Assembly: GCA_022925895.1 (NCBI GenBank)
Contig: JAKSYS010000071.1
Span: forward strand, 80,535-144,534
Source of the DNA: Fragilaria crotonensis
Lineage: Eukaryota > Bacillariophyta > Fragilariophyceae > Fragilariales > Fragilariaceae
Direction of reading: 5' to 3'
DNA: 64,000 nucleotides
Under the pieces are notes generated by a model. That model was not told the origin of the DNA. It was given only the letters and a program-made list of their open reading frames with translations, and did not search any database. Of this stretch, positions 45,657 through 57,103 are shown one piece after another; position 1 is the stretch's first letter; the number at the start of each line of letters is the position of its first letter. Made by a program: the position numbers and the translations under genes.

Positions 45657-46302
45657 ATGGCCGCCATCACCACCAGGAACCGTGAGCAGAAGAGACAAAC
45701 ACGTCTGGAGCACCTCCAGAGATCTCAAGAAGGTGACCCTGTTGCTGTCACACAGATGGCCACCATCACCACCAGGAACCGTGAGCAGAAGAGACAAACA
45801 CGTCTGGAGCGCCTCCAGAGATCTCAAGAAGGTGACCCTGTTGCTGTCACACAGATGGCTGCCATCACCACTCAGCACCAAGAGAACATGAGACAAACAC
45901 GTCTGGAGCGCCTCCAGAGATCTCAAGAAGGTGACCCTGTTGCTGCCACACAGATGGCTGCCATCACCACTCAGCACCAAGAGCAGATGAGACAAACACG
46001 TCTGGAGCGCCTCCAGAGATCTCAAGAAGGTGACCCTGTTGCTGCCACACAGATGGCTGCCATCACCACTCAGCACCAAGAGCACATGAGACAAACACGT
46101 CTGGAGCGCCTCCAGAGATCTCAAGAAGGTGACCCTGTAGCTGCCACACAGATGGCTGCCATCACCACTAGGAACCAAGAGCAGATGAGACAAACACGTC
46201 TGGAGCGCCTCCAGAGATCTCAAGAAGGTGACCCTGTTGCTGCCACACAGATGGCTGCCATCACCACTCAGCACCAAGAGCACATGAGACAAACACGCCA
46301 AA
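45657..46302 (+). repeat. 99-bp in-frame coding tandem repeat, about 6.5 copies
   Basis: Units start at 45657, 45756, 45855, 45954, 46053, 46152 and 46251. Each encodes 33 residues of the type MAAITTQHQEQMRQTRLERL followed by QRSQEGDPVAATQ. A degenerate further unit is visible upstream (about 45595-45656). They form the charged N-terminal repeat region of the Helitron protein. Copies are about 90-97 percent alike, so expansion is recent. Confidence 0.95.
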
Positions 46303-48638
46303 GTTGCCAACGCACCAATGGCGCAGCCTATTCATCTGCTCCTGCTCCAGCACGTCATGTCCTTGGCCCATGCACAGTTGAATGTCAGGGCTGCTCTGCA
46401 CTGCATTTTCCAAATGAATCAAGGTCTGAAAGGGGCTACTTTTCATCTTGCTGTGCCAAGGGCAAGGTATCTCTCCTCCTCTCGATCCCACACCAAATGT
46501 GTTGATGGATCTTTTTCATGCACATGAATTGTTCATGCCACACATCCGTGCCTACAACTCTGCCTTGAGTTTTGCCTCAATAGGCGCTAATGTGGATGAT
46601 GCTTTGATTGATAGGAGTTGTGGAATTTATACTTTTCGCATTCATGGCTCAATGTACCACCGGTTAGGATCATTGCTCCCAGAACCTGGACAGCATCCTG
46701 CTTTTGCACAACTCTATTTCTATGACACTAACCATGAGGTGGACAATCGTTTACATCATTTGAATACCTTGGACAGGAATACTTTGGTTTTATTGCAGCA
46801 AATGATTCAGAATCAAAACCGGCTGTATGGATTATTCAAGCAAGCTCTTGATGAGGAACCTTGGCCAGTAATACTGATGGTAATCATGATGTTGAATTGC
46901 CTGGCCACAATGTTGCAATGCATATCCTGGATCAACCTGAATTGGACAACAGACGGTACAATGCACCAAGTTCCAGTGAGGTAGCTGTGATTCTTCCTGA
47001 CGAAGGTTCAGGTAACCGTGATATTCGAGTATTGCTTCGTGCTGGAGCAATTCAGTCAATCTCAGAGCTCCATCCCGACTATTCTCCACTGGCATATGTA
47101 CTCCTTTTTCCAACAGGCTCCCCAAGAGGCTGGCATCCTGGCATGATGCAAACTGGTCCAAATGCTACGACTCCACATTTGACAAGATTAACTTGCCTCA
47201 TGCATGCTGCATTTCGGCTTTTTGTGCGACCTGCTGCTCAGTTCTCCAATCACCTTCACTTTGCAGGAAGCTGTTTCACCAATACATTGTGGACTGCTAT
47301 GCCCAAGTGGAACAAGGCCGTCTTAATTTCATCCGTCTTAATCAACCAAGATTGCGTGCTGAACTTTATCAAGGCATTGCAGATGCTGTTGCTGGTGAGG
47401 ATGTGACAAACACTCGACAGCTGGGGCGACGAATCATTCTGCCTTCATCTCACATTGGAAGTGCAAGAAACATGCACCAGCTTTGCCAGGATGCATTGGC
47501 AATTGTGCGCCGAATGGGCAAGCCAGACCTCTTTATTACAATGACAACCAATCCGCAGTGGCCAGAAGTTGTTGAAAACCTTCTTCCTGGCCAAACTGTA
47601 AATGACAGACCAGATTTGGTGGCACGAGTGTTCCATCTCAAATTTACAGAGATGATGTTTGACCTCCAGAAGCGGCAAGTGCTTGGAAGGGTTGTGGCTG
47701 CTATCTACACCATCAATTTCAGAAGCGAGGATTGCCACATGCACATGTACTGGTCATTTGGCAGAGAATGACAAACCGCGCACAGAATCTGACATTGACC
47801 ATATTGTTTCAGCTGAGATCCCAGATGCATTGATAGATCCTGAACTTTTGCAACTGTGAAGAGGTGTATGTTGCATGGGCCCTGTGGCACCAAAGTTTCC
47901 CCCAATCGATGGAAAAATTTGAAGTGTTGTAATAGTTCTACAAAGCCAGCAGGTGAATGCAAGGACAAGTATCCCGGCCCTTTCAAGATGAGACAACACT
48001 CAATGATGATGGATTCCCTCAATATCATCGACGTGATGATGGAAGGACTGTAACTGTTCGAGGAGCTGAGTTGGACAACCGCTGGGTTGTGCCATATAAT
48101 TGCCATCTTACCAAGAAGTATGATTGTCATATCAATGTTGAGGTGTGCAATTCAGTGCAGGCCGTCAAGTACCTCTACAAGTATGTATACAAGGACACGA
48201 CCGTGCTGCAGTCCAGATGGGGAAGATGTTGATGAGATCAAGCTCTATCTTGATGGACGTTATGTCTCTGCATCAGAGGCATGCTGGCGCCTCTTCAGCC
48301 TTCGTCTACATTCAGAGAAGCCCAATGTGATGCGCCTAATGTTCCATCTTCCCAATCAGCAATCAGTGGTTTTTGAGGAAAATGAAAATGTTGCTCAAGT
48401 GCTTGCAAGAGGACCACCCTGTACACAATTGACTGCCTGGTTGGACCTCAATCGGCATGATCAGTATGCTCGCCAGTTCCTTTATCATGACATCCCACAA
48501 CACTACACATGGAAAAGTGCTGGTGTCGAGAGTGCTGGGTACGACGCTCCAATCACCGGCAGACATTCCCCACTGTGTCTCGCCTCTACAGTGCTTCCCC
48601 TTCTTCTGGTGAGAGATACTTCCTGCGAAGGATGTTGA
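45657..48638 (+). pseudogene. Helitron Rep (HUH nuclease) part, frameshifted
   Basis: Collinear frames: 45657-46505 (repeats, then CCAKGKVSLLL); 46448-46984 (HIRAYNSALSFASIGANVDD and MYHRLGSLLPEPGQHPAFAQ); 46861-47290 (SISELHPDYSPLAYVLLFPT); 47193-47771 (RLRAELYQGIADAVAGEDVT, RRIILPSSHIGSARNMHQL and PDLFITMTTNPQWPEV). The last ends in the HUH-type motif CHMHMYW near 47740. Then come 47957-48232 (DDGRTVTVRGAELDNRWVVP and AVKYLYKYVYKDTT) and 48087-48638 (YLDGRYVSASEACWRLFSLR). This is the standard Helitron Rep order. About five shifts separate the frames. The enzyme would nick and transfer one strand during rolling-circle transposition. Confidence 0.85.
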
Positions 48639-48722
48639 CTGTAGTGAAAGGTGCAACAAGCTTTGAAGCTCTGAACCGTTGATGATGTACTTTGTCCAAC
48701 ATTTCAAGATGCCTGTCGTACA

Positions 48723-50559
48723 TTGGGTCTTCTAGATGATGATACTGAGTGGCATCGAGCCATGCAGGAAGCCACACAGACACTCTCCCCAGCAAGGCTC
48801 AGAAGACTTTTTGCAATCATCCTCTTCAACTGTGATGTCTCTGACCCAAGGTCACTCTATGACTCTCACTGGGCTGCCCTGTCAGAAGACTATGCACACC
48901 GTCAACCCAGCCTTAGTGAACAACACCTGCAGGACCTCCTTGTGCGTAAACTTGATGCCCTTCTGGGGATAATGCACAGCCGTTCTGTATTCGAATGGAT
49001 ACCATCCCTCCGCACACTTCTGGTTGAGGAGCATGGGAGTGCCATGGACAACAATTCAGTCAACCATTTGTTAGAATTGCAGCTGTCATCATCCAACACT
49101 GATATTCAACAGCAGCTGGATCGCCTCCCTCTCCTGAATCTTGAACAGCGTGCTATTTTTGATGCTGTACTTGCTTCTGTGAACAACAATGCTGGTACTG
49201 AAACTCAGAAAAATGTTTATTTTGTTGATGGACCTGCAGGCTCAGGTAAGACGGAGTTGTTCAGGATGATCCTTGCCAAGGTGCGCAGTGAAGGGAAGGT
49301 TGCCCTTGCAACGGCCATATCAGGCATTGCTGCCTCAAACTTTGCCCCTTTGGGCCGTACTCTGCACTATATATCCGGGCTTCCAATTCAATTATATGAA
49401 ACATCCATGTGCAACCTATCAAAAGAGAAGGCAGAAGTTATGAAGGTTGCAAAGATTTTGATCATTGATGAGATCACAATGCTTAAGGGTGTTGGTCTTG
49501 ATGTTCTTTCACAGTCTCTTTGTGATTTACTTGAACGTAATGATGCTCCATTTGGTGGCTTGGTTGTCGTCATGGGTGGTGACTTTCGTCAAGTGCTTCC
49601 CATACTACGCCATGCTGGAAGAGCTACCACTGTGCATTCAACTGTCCTACAATCCAAAGTCTGGCAAACATCATCTGTGAATGTAATGCAACTCTCTGAA
49701 AATATGCGATTGCGAATGGACTTACAGAACACAAATGCTAACCCAGAGTTCCAAGAAGTACTTTCCCATTTTGCATCTTTCCTGTTGAGGATCGGCGAGG
49801 ATATGGAGCCTTCCCCAATAAATCTACCATCTTATATATTCCAGCCTCAGGATACAAACGAACTGGTTGAGCATGTGTTTGATGATTTTTCTTCCAATGA
49901 ACCAGCCTATTGGTCTGAACGTGCTATTCTATGTCCTAAAAACAAAGATGTTCAAAGAATCAATGATATGGTAACCTCAAGGCTACCTCATGATGAACAT
50001 GTGTTTCTCAGTATTGACAACATCATATCTGAGGAACCTAATGATCCTGCACATACCCTCTATCCTCCTGAATTCCTGAACTCTTTGGAGCTATCTGGCC
50101 TTCCACCACATTGCCTCACTCTGAAAAAGGCATGTTGGTCATGCTGCTCGAAACCTATCAAGCACACTCAGCAATGGCACCCGTCTCATTGTTCGCCGTA
50201 TCTCACAGTCTGTCCTCCAGTGTTTGATTCCTACCACTGCAGAAATTGTGGACATACCACGGATTGCTCTCCTATCACCTCAAGATGAGCTGCCATTTGT
50301 CTTCAAACGGCGTCAGTTTCCAGTTCAACCAGCATATGCAATGACGATCAACAAGAGTCAAGGTCAAACATTGCGAAGAGTTGGCATTTTCTTGCCACAA
50401 GGTGTATTTGCACATGGCCAGCTTTACGTTGCTCTCTCAAGAGTTCGTAACCCACATGATCTTTTCATATTTACTGATGGTCATCTTCTGCACAACATTG
50501 TTTATAAGGAGGTCCTGATATCAAAACTGTGCCCTCAGTATCATCAACAGGATTTGTAA
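48723..50559 (+). pseudogene. Helitron PIF1-type helicase part
   Basis: 48723-50288 is open for 521 codons. It includes the DDTEWHRAMQEA linker, Walker A DGPAGSGKTE (about 49230), Walker B ILIIDEITML (about 49460), and later helicase motifs GGDFRQVLPI and LSENMRLR. Two one-base shifts near 50128-50150 move the last part to the frame of 50224-50559. That frame has QPAYAMTINKSQGQTLRRVG and GQLYVALSRVRNPHDLFIFT, the closing SF1B motifs. Only these late shifts, plus the break from Rep upstream, prevent a full helicase. Confidence 0.88.
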
Positions 50560-50698
50560 ACAACTTCAATACTGTGTATTTTGGCAATCTAAATTAGCAA
50601 ATTTCTATGAATTTGTCACTTTTTTCCTCATCTAATTGTGTTGTAAAACACATCATTTGCAGCACGCTTGCCACTACACACAACCGTGCACAACCCAT

Positions 50699-50794
50699 AC
50701 CGTACATGTATTCCAAAAGTCCGACCGATTGGGAGGCGTGGGTTTTTTCGTTTTTACCGTACACGTATTCCAAAAGTCCGACCAATTGGGAGGC
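50699..50794. repeat. 39-bp direct repeat pair near Helitron 3' end
   Basis: 50699-50737 and 50756-50794 match at 37 of 39 bases (ACCGTACATGTATTCCAAAA ... GGGAGGC). They lie just before the proposed CTAG terminus. Confidence 0.9.
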
Positions 50795-50803
50795 ACCCAC
50801 TAG

Positions 50804-51269
50804 TATATAATAATTTGCTTCGACCCGAGTACTGCCCCTATGCATAATGCATAGTGTCCATATGACGAAGCTCAAATCCAACTATCTAAGTTTTGAACTC
50901 CCAAGTTTCCTTTAAAGAAGTCAAAGGAGAATGCCTATATGCATGCACCATTTTGTCCAAGGAGATAGATGACAATTATAATGATGACTACCACCAAGAG
51001 GAGATAACAGGTATCCTACATGCAGGATTTAGAGCATTTGTCATCAGTTGCAAAAATCGTTGCAAATGTAGCTGCTTTCGATTAAACGCCGTCGATTGAG
51101 AAGAAGAATAACAAATCGAAGATCTGTCCTACGGACCTTTCATCGGCGAGACCGTTGATCAGTTCAGGACATTTAAGACGAACTTGGAGAAGTCTACTTC
51201 CGCTTGGCATATCGAATGAAATACAGTACGACATTCAAATGTCTCTCCACCCTTCGTCGTTAGAACATC
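50804..51269. other. Interval between Helitron and Harbinger remnant
   Basis: No gene recognised. It may include the 5' end of the Harbinger element, whose terminal repeat I did not find. Confidence 0.3.
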
Positions 51270-52338
51270 ATGGCTGCATCTGGGAGGAAAGGGACTAAGA
51301 GCTACATACCAAATGGACCAATTTCCCCAGATGTCCGCCTTGCATGTGCCCTTCATTGGTTTGCTGGTGGATCCACATACAATATAATGATGACATACAG
51401 CTTCGGTCACACCCACACCGATAATTGCTACTGGTATGTTGTGGATTCCATCAGCAAACATCCAGGGTTGTTTTATGTAATGAACTCAGATGATCAGGAC
51501 AAGCAGTAACCTAGCTAAAGCCCACGGCTTCTCCAACATTTCAAGTGCTGGTTTTGGGTGCTGTGCTGGGGCTGTATATGGAATTCTGATTTGGACACAC
51601 AAACCAACACAAAAAGACTACATGGACACATGGTGTAGCTTGTCTGGCAAGATAAAGTTCTTCTGTGGTAGAAAGATGAAAAAGTTTGGACTGAATAGTC
51701 AGGCAGTCTCTTAGCCTTGCTCGGGTCAGATTTTGGACATATCAATCTTGTATCCTGGATTGATTTCAGATTGTCTTGCATTCAAAGGCCTGCCACTCTT
51801 TGTCCAGAAATTCAAAGGGGGCATTTTGGCGTCAGGATTGTGGATTTTTGGTGACAATGCATACTTGAACACACCATACATGATGGGAACTCCTTAACTA
51901 AAGATGTATACAACTTTTGAATCCTTGTTTTCAAGTTTTTCACTGGTTTATGCATTGTTTTTCCTTAGTGACCTGTATTTTGTTTTGGGCATTTTTGATG
52001 TACATTTCTTGGGGGGTACTACACCAATATACCAACAAGAAATAGGTGGTACTGCTTGCCCTTGCACAGCTACTATACAACTATATTGTATTGACGCTGA
52101 TGGCAATTCTGACCTTACCTACACTGCCATTGATGAGTGGCAGACTGAACTCAATGGTGCTGTGCCATTGGTTGCAGCACAGGAGTCACAGTCTACCCAG
52201 CATGAGGTTTTCCCTGAGCAATTATTAGATGGTGGTTGCCATTTTGATTATGTCGGACATGCCAATGGTTGGTACAACACGCAGCAAGCAACGGTACAAC
52301 TAGATGAGTGCAACAGACGGAACACCACTATCTTGTGA
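51270..52338 (+). pseudogene. Decayed PIF/Harbinger transposase (DDE_Tnp_4)
   Basis: The first frame (51270-51509, ATG start) reads NGPISPDVRLACALHWFAGG and HTDNCYWYVVDSISKHPG, the helix-turn-helix region of Harbinger nucleases. The second (51490-51714) reads SSAGFGCCAGAVYGILIWTH, where the first catalytic Asp is replaced by Tyr (AVDG expected), then KFFCGR-type and KKFGLNSQAV. Further on are LDISILYPG, IFGDNAYLNTPYM near 51855, and a C-terminal stretch CIDADGNSDLTYTAIDEWQT (52084 onward) with DGG.HFD. A block between 51900 and 52060 replaces the central catalytic part. The element is dead but of the same family as the fragment at 12636. Confidence 0.85.
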
Positions 52339-52559
52339 TCGACCAACTCGAATGTTCCATCTATTGGCCTTACCCACCGATAACACTGTCTTTGAGATAA
52401 CTTACATGATAAGAAGAGGTGGTGTTAGAATTTTACTGACAATCATATTGTATAGGTATTGTCTATTTCATCCTCCAATTCTTTAAGCTCTTCATGCAAC
52501 CTTCACATAGAATTCTTGAAATTGTTGACTGTTGATGTATCAGAATTTAGCGTCATGTA

Positions 52560-53450
52560 CTTATGCGCCACTCGGCGCGTCGGCTAAACGCCCTTTTGCA
52601 AAAGTCTGCTCTTCTTATTGGAGTTCATGACTCCTATCCTCGGCGCGATCAATTACCGATTGTCGCTGATTGAGATGCAATGAGCTCTTTGATAGACTCA
52701 ACAAGAGGATTCAAAGAAGACTTCTTGTTGTTCTTCCTGACTGTCACATTGCTGCTGGTGGCAACGCTGTTGTTGACGATGACTGACGCCACCGCTAATA
52801 CTAGATACACTTAGTGTCGCACTTGCTTTGGTGCGATGAATGCGTCCATGGCACCAGTGCTGTTGCTGGGGCGCTGCAGCAATGATTGCAACAAATGGTG
52901 AGCATCAGTCACCTCCCAGACATACGATAGATACGACGGCCTTCCATTCAGGAAGGTTGCTTGAATCTGCAGAGCACAAGCTGACTGTCCGTGAAGAGAA
53001 GCAACCACGCTGTTTCGTACCAATACAAGGAGAAGCTTTTTGGTAGCATGCGGCAATAGCAGATGAGGATGTCACGGTAGAGTTGTCGCCTTTAGCTACC
53101 TCGTCTTCGTCACCAGTAGCAGCTTCTTCATCTTCTCCATCCTCCCACCCTAACCTTGCCCACTTGTTCCCAGCGATTATCCGAAGGAGCTCTGATAGCA
53201 TGGCTATGAAGGTGTGGCTGGTCTTCAATGCGCTGGGGTGGTGTAGCTGGACTGAGTCTAGCTATAAGGGAATAGGAACAATCTGTCGCAGCAAGAAATT
53301 AATGCAAGATTCCGATGCCAGAGCTTCTGGGTTGAATGCAGAGCTGTTCCACAATGCTGCAATTTCTTCGAATACGGTTTGAGGTCTGGTGTCAAGAGAT
53401 GGCAAGGGTATTGCAGAAGCATCAATTGCAGAAGCAACCCACCCTTTCAT
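52560..53450 (-). pseudogene. Eroded second ORF of Harbinger element (tentative)
   Basis: Read on the minus strand, frames at 53450-53262, 53228-52905, 53056-52811 and below line up as one broken protein: TRPQTVFEEIAALWNSSAFN, then an acidic tract (EDGEDEEAATGDEDEVAKGD), then NGRPSYLSYVWEVTDAHHLL and NPLVESIKELIASQS. PIF/Harbinger elements usually carry a second gene for a Myb/SANT-like DNA-binding partner. The position convergent with the transposase fits, but the DNA-binding domain itself is not clear here. Confidence 0.4.
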
Positions 53451-56081
53451 GGTTCTTACTTGTTTTCTAAATTACATGCATCTAATTCCTGCCGCAATAT
53501 TGGCTATTTGCTCTCGTAACGAAGAGACACTTGACACTGTCCTGTGTTAAGCTGCACTAGTGACCCCTTTTTACACTTTTATTTACCGGTAGACTAGCCA
53601 CGTCATTTGCTGTAGCCCAGCATGGTTCGTCCCATAGCGAAAAGCTGTTGAGCCAGCACAGGTTTCTTTGCATTGACACAATTTGCCTTGTAAGTTGCTA
53701 TGGCTGCTTCCTCCGTTGTCCAACTGGCTTTCATGGTCACTGGCTAGTCATTGTTATCCAACCAGATCCGATGATGCTTGTTTGGCGTTGATTCCGAACA
53801 TGGAGCAGACTTCAGCATACACCTGCTATTGCTAAAATTTCCAGCATTAATTGTTTGCGCCTTATTTCTGATGTATTTTACTGGAAACGCCATTCATAAA
53901 GGCAGGGCCGGCAGTTGCTCTTTCCTTCAACCTGGCTGTGCAGGGCAATTACTAATAATGATGCCCAACAACAACAATTCACCCTCACTCCGGAACCTGT
54001 CATGACCTGACATGATGGGAGCAGGTGCTCCTGCTGGCATGTTGTTGTTTGCCATGAAACAACCAAGCAGGAAGGGACTTACGCTCTGATGGGATGTTTC
54101 ATCAAGATATTGAATTACTAAACCTTCTAAGTCCACCATTCAAGCGCTTGGAGTCATATACAGCAATAGACTCCGCCATGATGATCCATTTATCTCGGTC
54201 AATTCTCTAGAATGCCAACGTGACTTGTTTTCCTCTGACTTAATGGCATGCTATCTTGTCACTTAGACCTGACTGACTGCTCGGCTTTGAGTTTGACGCA
54301 TTGAAGGCTTGCAGCTCCCAAAATGAAGTGCTGCCTGTTATGATCGTTGAGAACCACAGACATCAACAGTGATGAGCCTTTGCGCATATGCTTTTTGCCA
54401 CACAGCATGCTCTGAGTTGTTGTGCAGCAATGTATTGTTATGTACTCTATGGTATTGTGCAGAGGACATCCAAGAACATTAGGGAAGCGACCCGACAACT
54501 CCTGGAATATTGAAGTGTTGTTTGGGTGCATTCTCTCGTTTCAAGTTTATGACAAGATTCCTTCCAACAGCAACTATACCATGTGAGCACACCATGCTTT
54601 CAACAAGCCTTTGTAATGTAATCAGGAGAACATCATCCAGCACCAGGGAAGAAGGTTTGAGGATTGTGGTATCGTCATAGATTCCATGATAAGCTAGTTT
54701 TCCATCGAATGGTGTGCTGGGTTTTGTGAGGATGGAAATTTGATTAGTCGATGCTGCACAGATGCTTGAGCATCCTTCTTGAAAGATCAGATTTTTTGGC
54801 GCCGTCGCTATCTTTATCGGCGGTAAAGTTTCATTCTGGATAGAGTTAGTAGTCTCCACAGTTCATCGCCTTCTTTGCGGACGTTTGCTTGGTTCAGGAG
54901 TCTTGGCATATTTATCTTGTTCAGAGGAACGACGATCAATAGGGGCAGTGAATGATATATTCCAAATTGAACTCTCTAGTATTATTTTCCATAAACTTCA
55001 CCTTCTCAACATGGAAAATGGATGCCTGCTTGCTGCTTTGTTAATCACCATGTTGGATACTAGCCACGTCAAGTCATCACCTTCTGGAGAAATCATGACA
55101 TTTGCATGTCTGTTTTCAACACACCTATTATCTGTTTTATAAACACTGTGTAGAACAGCTTAAGTGCAGCCATTCTTCCCCATCACAATGTAAGTTCTAA
55201 GTTTTTGTTGGCCCAAGAATTAGCGAGTATTGGCTTGTAGGTGTCTACTATATGGTCGCGAGCTGGGTTTGAAATGCAGGATAGCATTGAGGAAAGATTG
55301 TGATGCAGCAGTTGCTATCAGTGTCATCAATCCATCATCAGATGCTTTGTCATTGGTCCCTTAGCTACTTCCCTTCCCCTGAAGGATTGGCAGTTCATCC
55401 TCCCTGAAGCCAGAGATCACCTCCCTACTTTGCTGGTGCACTGTTGCCCTCCTTTCTTGACGGAGGACTTTAATACACATAACATTTCAGCCCTTTCATC
55501 TGTACGGCCGGTGCCATGGCAATGCTGTGCGGCAGCTTCACCTGATTGCTTGATGGCAATCAGATCCAATGCACTGCTGCTACCTGCATCCTGCATTACA
55601 TGTCTAGACAGGCAACCAGTAGGACCACGTACTGTAGACTTGATAGATCATAGAAGGTGCAAGTACTTGTACTTTAGCTCTTTCAATTTTCAATACCAGA
55701 TGCAAGTACAGTGTACTTCTCCTATACTGTTAGCAGTGCTTGTAGCTGGTACTCGTATGCATGTGATGCATCGTATGGTCCATACCTGCACTGAGCAGGA
55801 ACGTGAAATTGACACTGGAAGGGAGTCTACCATAGAGCTCGTTCCTTTTCGCTGGAATATTATGTCAATTTGAGTCTCCAGACGTCAAGTCTCTCTTCCG
55901 TTTCTACTTGTTGGTAAGGTTCCTTTTCGGTACGGTTATTCTCACGTAGCATTTGTACCATGGCCAGAAGTTGAAGGGTAGACCCTGAGGATCGCAAGAT
56001 TGATCTCTTCTTGTGCTGCGGCAAGACGTACGTGGTCGCAATAGTACTACATTTTCAAGCAATCGAAGCAACAAAACTACC
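53451..56081. other. Degenerate intergenic region
   Basis: 2.6 kb with short eroded frames on both strands (for example minus 54139-53927 and minus 54859-54479) that read like old coding remains but match nothing I know. The part near 55650-55760 is GTAC-rich. The last few hundred bases must include the promoter of the PsbQ-like gene. Confidence 0.35.
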
Positions 56082-56864
56082 ATGAAGGTCGCTCTCTGCC
56101 TCTCCCTTGTCGCCTCTGTCGCTGCGTTCTCCCAGGTGAGGAGATTCTCTTTACATGCTACTTTATTGGGTTACTCCGGAGTCAGTCATGTTCTATGAGT
56201 AGCGTCTGCATCGTTGACATTCCGTTGTTTGAGATCCGCAATCTTCGGCCTCTCAGTGCAGCACCTTTAAGTTGCTGGCTTGCCTTGCTTCAAAGATCGT
56301 TGCTCACCTTTTCCTCGATTTTCTTTGCAGCAATCCCGCCGTGAGGCTTTTGCTAAGATCGCTGCTGGTGCCGCTTTCGCCCCTGTCGTCGCCAACGCTG
56401 CTGTCGGTGAGTCTCCACGTTTCTCGGTTTTCGGTCTTAGTGGAGACGGAACCAGTTACTCTGAGGGTGCCGCTTACGGAAGTGATCAATCCACCCCACT
56501 CTATTCGGCCTACTCTGTATACGGTGATGGAACCGGCGCCATCTACGACCCGAGCAACCCTGAGTACACGGCCCGCAAAAAGGCCGTTCTTGCTGAGTCC
56601 AAAAAGCGTCTCGGAAAGCTCGATGGTTACATCGCCAGGAAGGAGTGGTTCAATGTCATTGACGAGCTCAGCCGTTACATGTACGAAACCCGTGGAGCTG
56701 TGAAGGGTCTTGCCACCACCAAAAGTCAGAAGAAGGCCGCCAAGTCATTCTTCGAGGCGATCGAAACCGTGCAGATCGCTGCGCGCACGCGAAACGGCGA
56801 CAAAGCCGCTGCTGCCGCCAAGGATGCCATTTCGAAGCTCGATGCCTTCACCGCATCCATTTAA
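56082..56864 (+). CDS. Photosystem II extrinsic protein, PsbQ-like/Psb31-type
   Basis: Exons 56082-56135 and 56331-56864 (intron 195 bp, GTGAGG...TTGCAG), 195 residues. Exon 1 is just the ER signal, MKVALCLSLVASVAAFSQ, with Phe16 at the ASAF-type cleavage site. Exon 2 starts QSRREAFAKIAAGAAFAPVV then ANA: a twin-arginine thylakoid signal (R21, R22), so the protein is likely exported by the Tat route to the lumen. The mature part (from about residue 42, roughly 154 residues) reads SPRFSVFGLSGDGTSYSEGA, then a helical C-terminal bundle with RKKAVLAESKKRLGKLDGYI and LSRYMYETRGAVKGL, as in PsbQ-fold proteins. Diatoms have two such proteins, PsbQ' and Psb31. I am sure of the family group but not which of the two. 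It would bind PSII beside PsbO. Confidence 0.85.
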
Positions 56865-57103
56865 GCTGATGAGTTGACCAAGACTCAATAGCAATCTAGA
56901 CTGTATTGTAAGGAGCGTTTCTTGCTTTCTTCAAATTGGCATAAGAGAGACATCAAGATGCTTGAGGTTGTGATTGTGGTGGAAATTTAGTAGTGACTAG
57001 CTAGAGTACACCAACATCTTCATGATCGATTGTACTCTTCCATTAGTAACCTTAGTCGCAATCTGCGCAACGACATATTCAATCACAACCACACGTTCGC
57101 CAG

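Larger units (their letters stand above)
44984..50803 (+). mobile_element. Near-complete Helitron (rolling-circle transposon)
   Basis: The Rep N-terminal repeats, HUH nuclease and PIF1-type helicase are collinear from 45657 to 50559. A plausible 5' end is TCCTACTATATTATAAATTA (44984) followed by a GTGTGCGTGTGTGCG run, the common Helitron start style. A plausible 3' end is CTAG at 50800-50803. The flanking bases are A (44983) and T (50804), matching insertion between A and T. I do not see a strong 3' hairpin, only the palindrome CCAATTGG at about 50782-50789, so the ends are less certain than the coding part. Several frameshifts make it non-autonomous now. Confidence 0.75.

Noticed and set aside
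45657-46302. Regular repeat array that might suggest a CRISPR-like locus
   Set aside because: The 99-bp units are contiguous, have no variable spacers, keep one reading frame and lie in a eukaryotic Helitron.
45519-46310. 263-codon minus-strand repeated frame (HVLLVLSGDGSHLCGS type)
   Set aside because: It is the complement of the 99-bp Helitron coding repeat; the plus frame joins onto Rep, so the minus frame is a by-product of the repeat.
52046-52486. Extra small plus-strand frames in the Harbinger remnant as separate genes
   Set aside because: They overlap the segment that matches the transposase C-terminus and give no independent motif.
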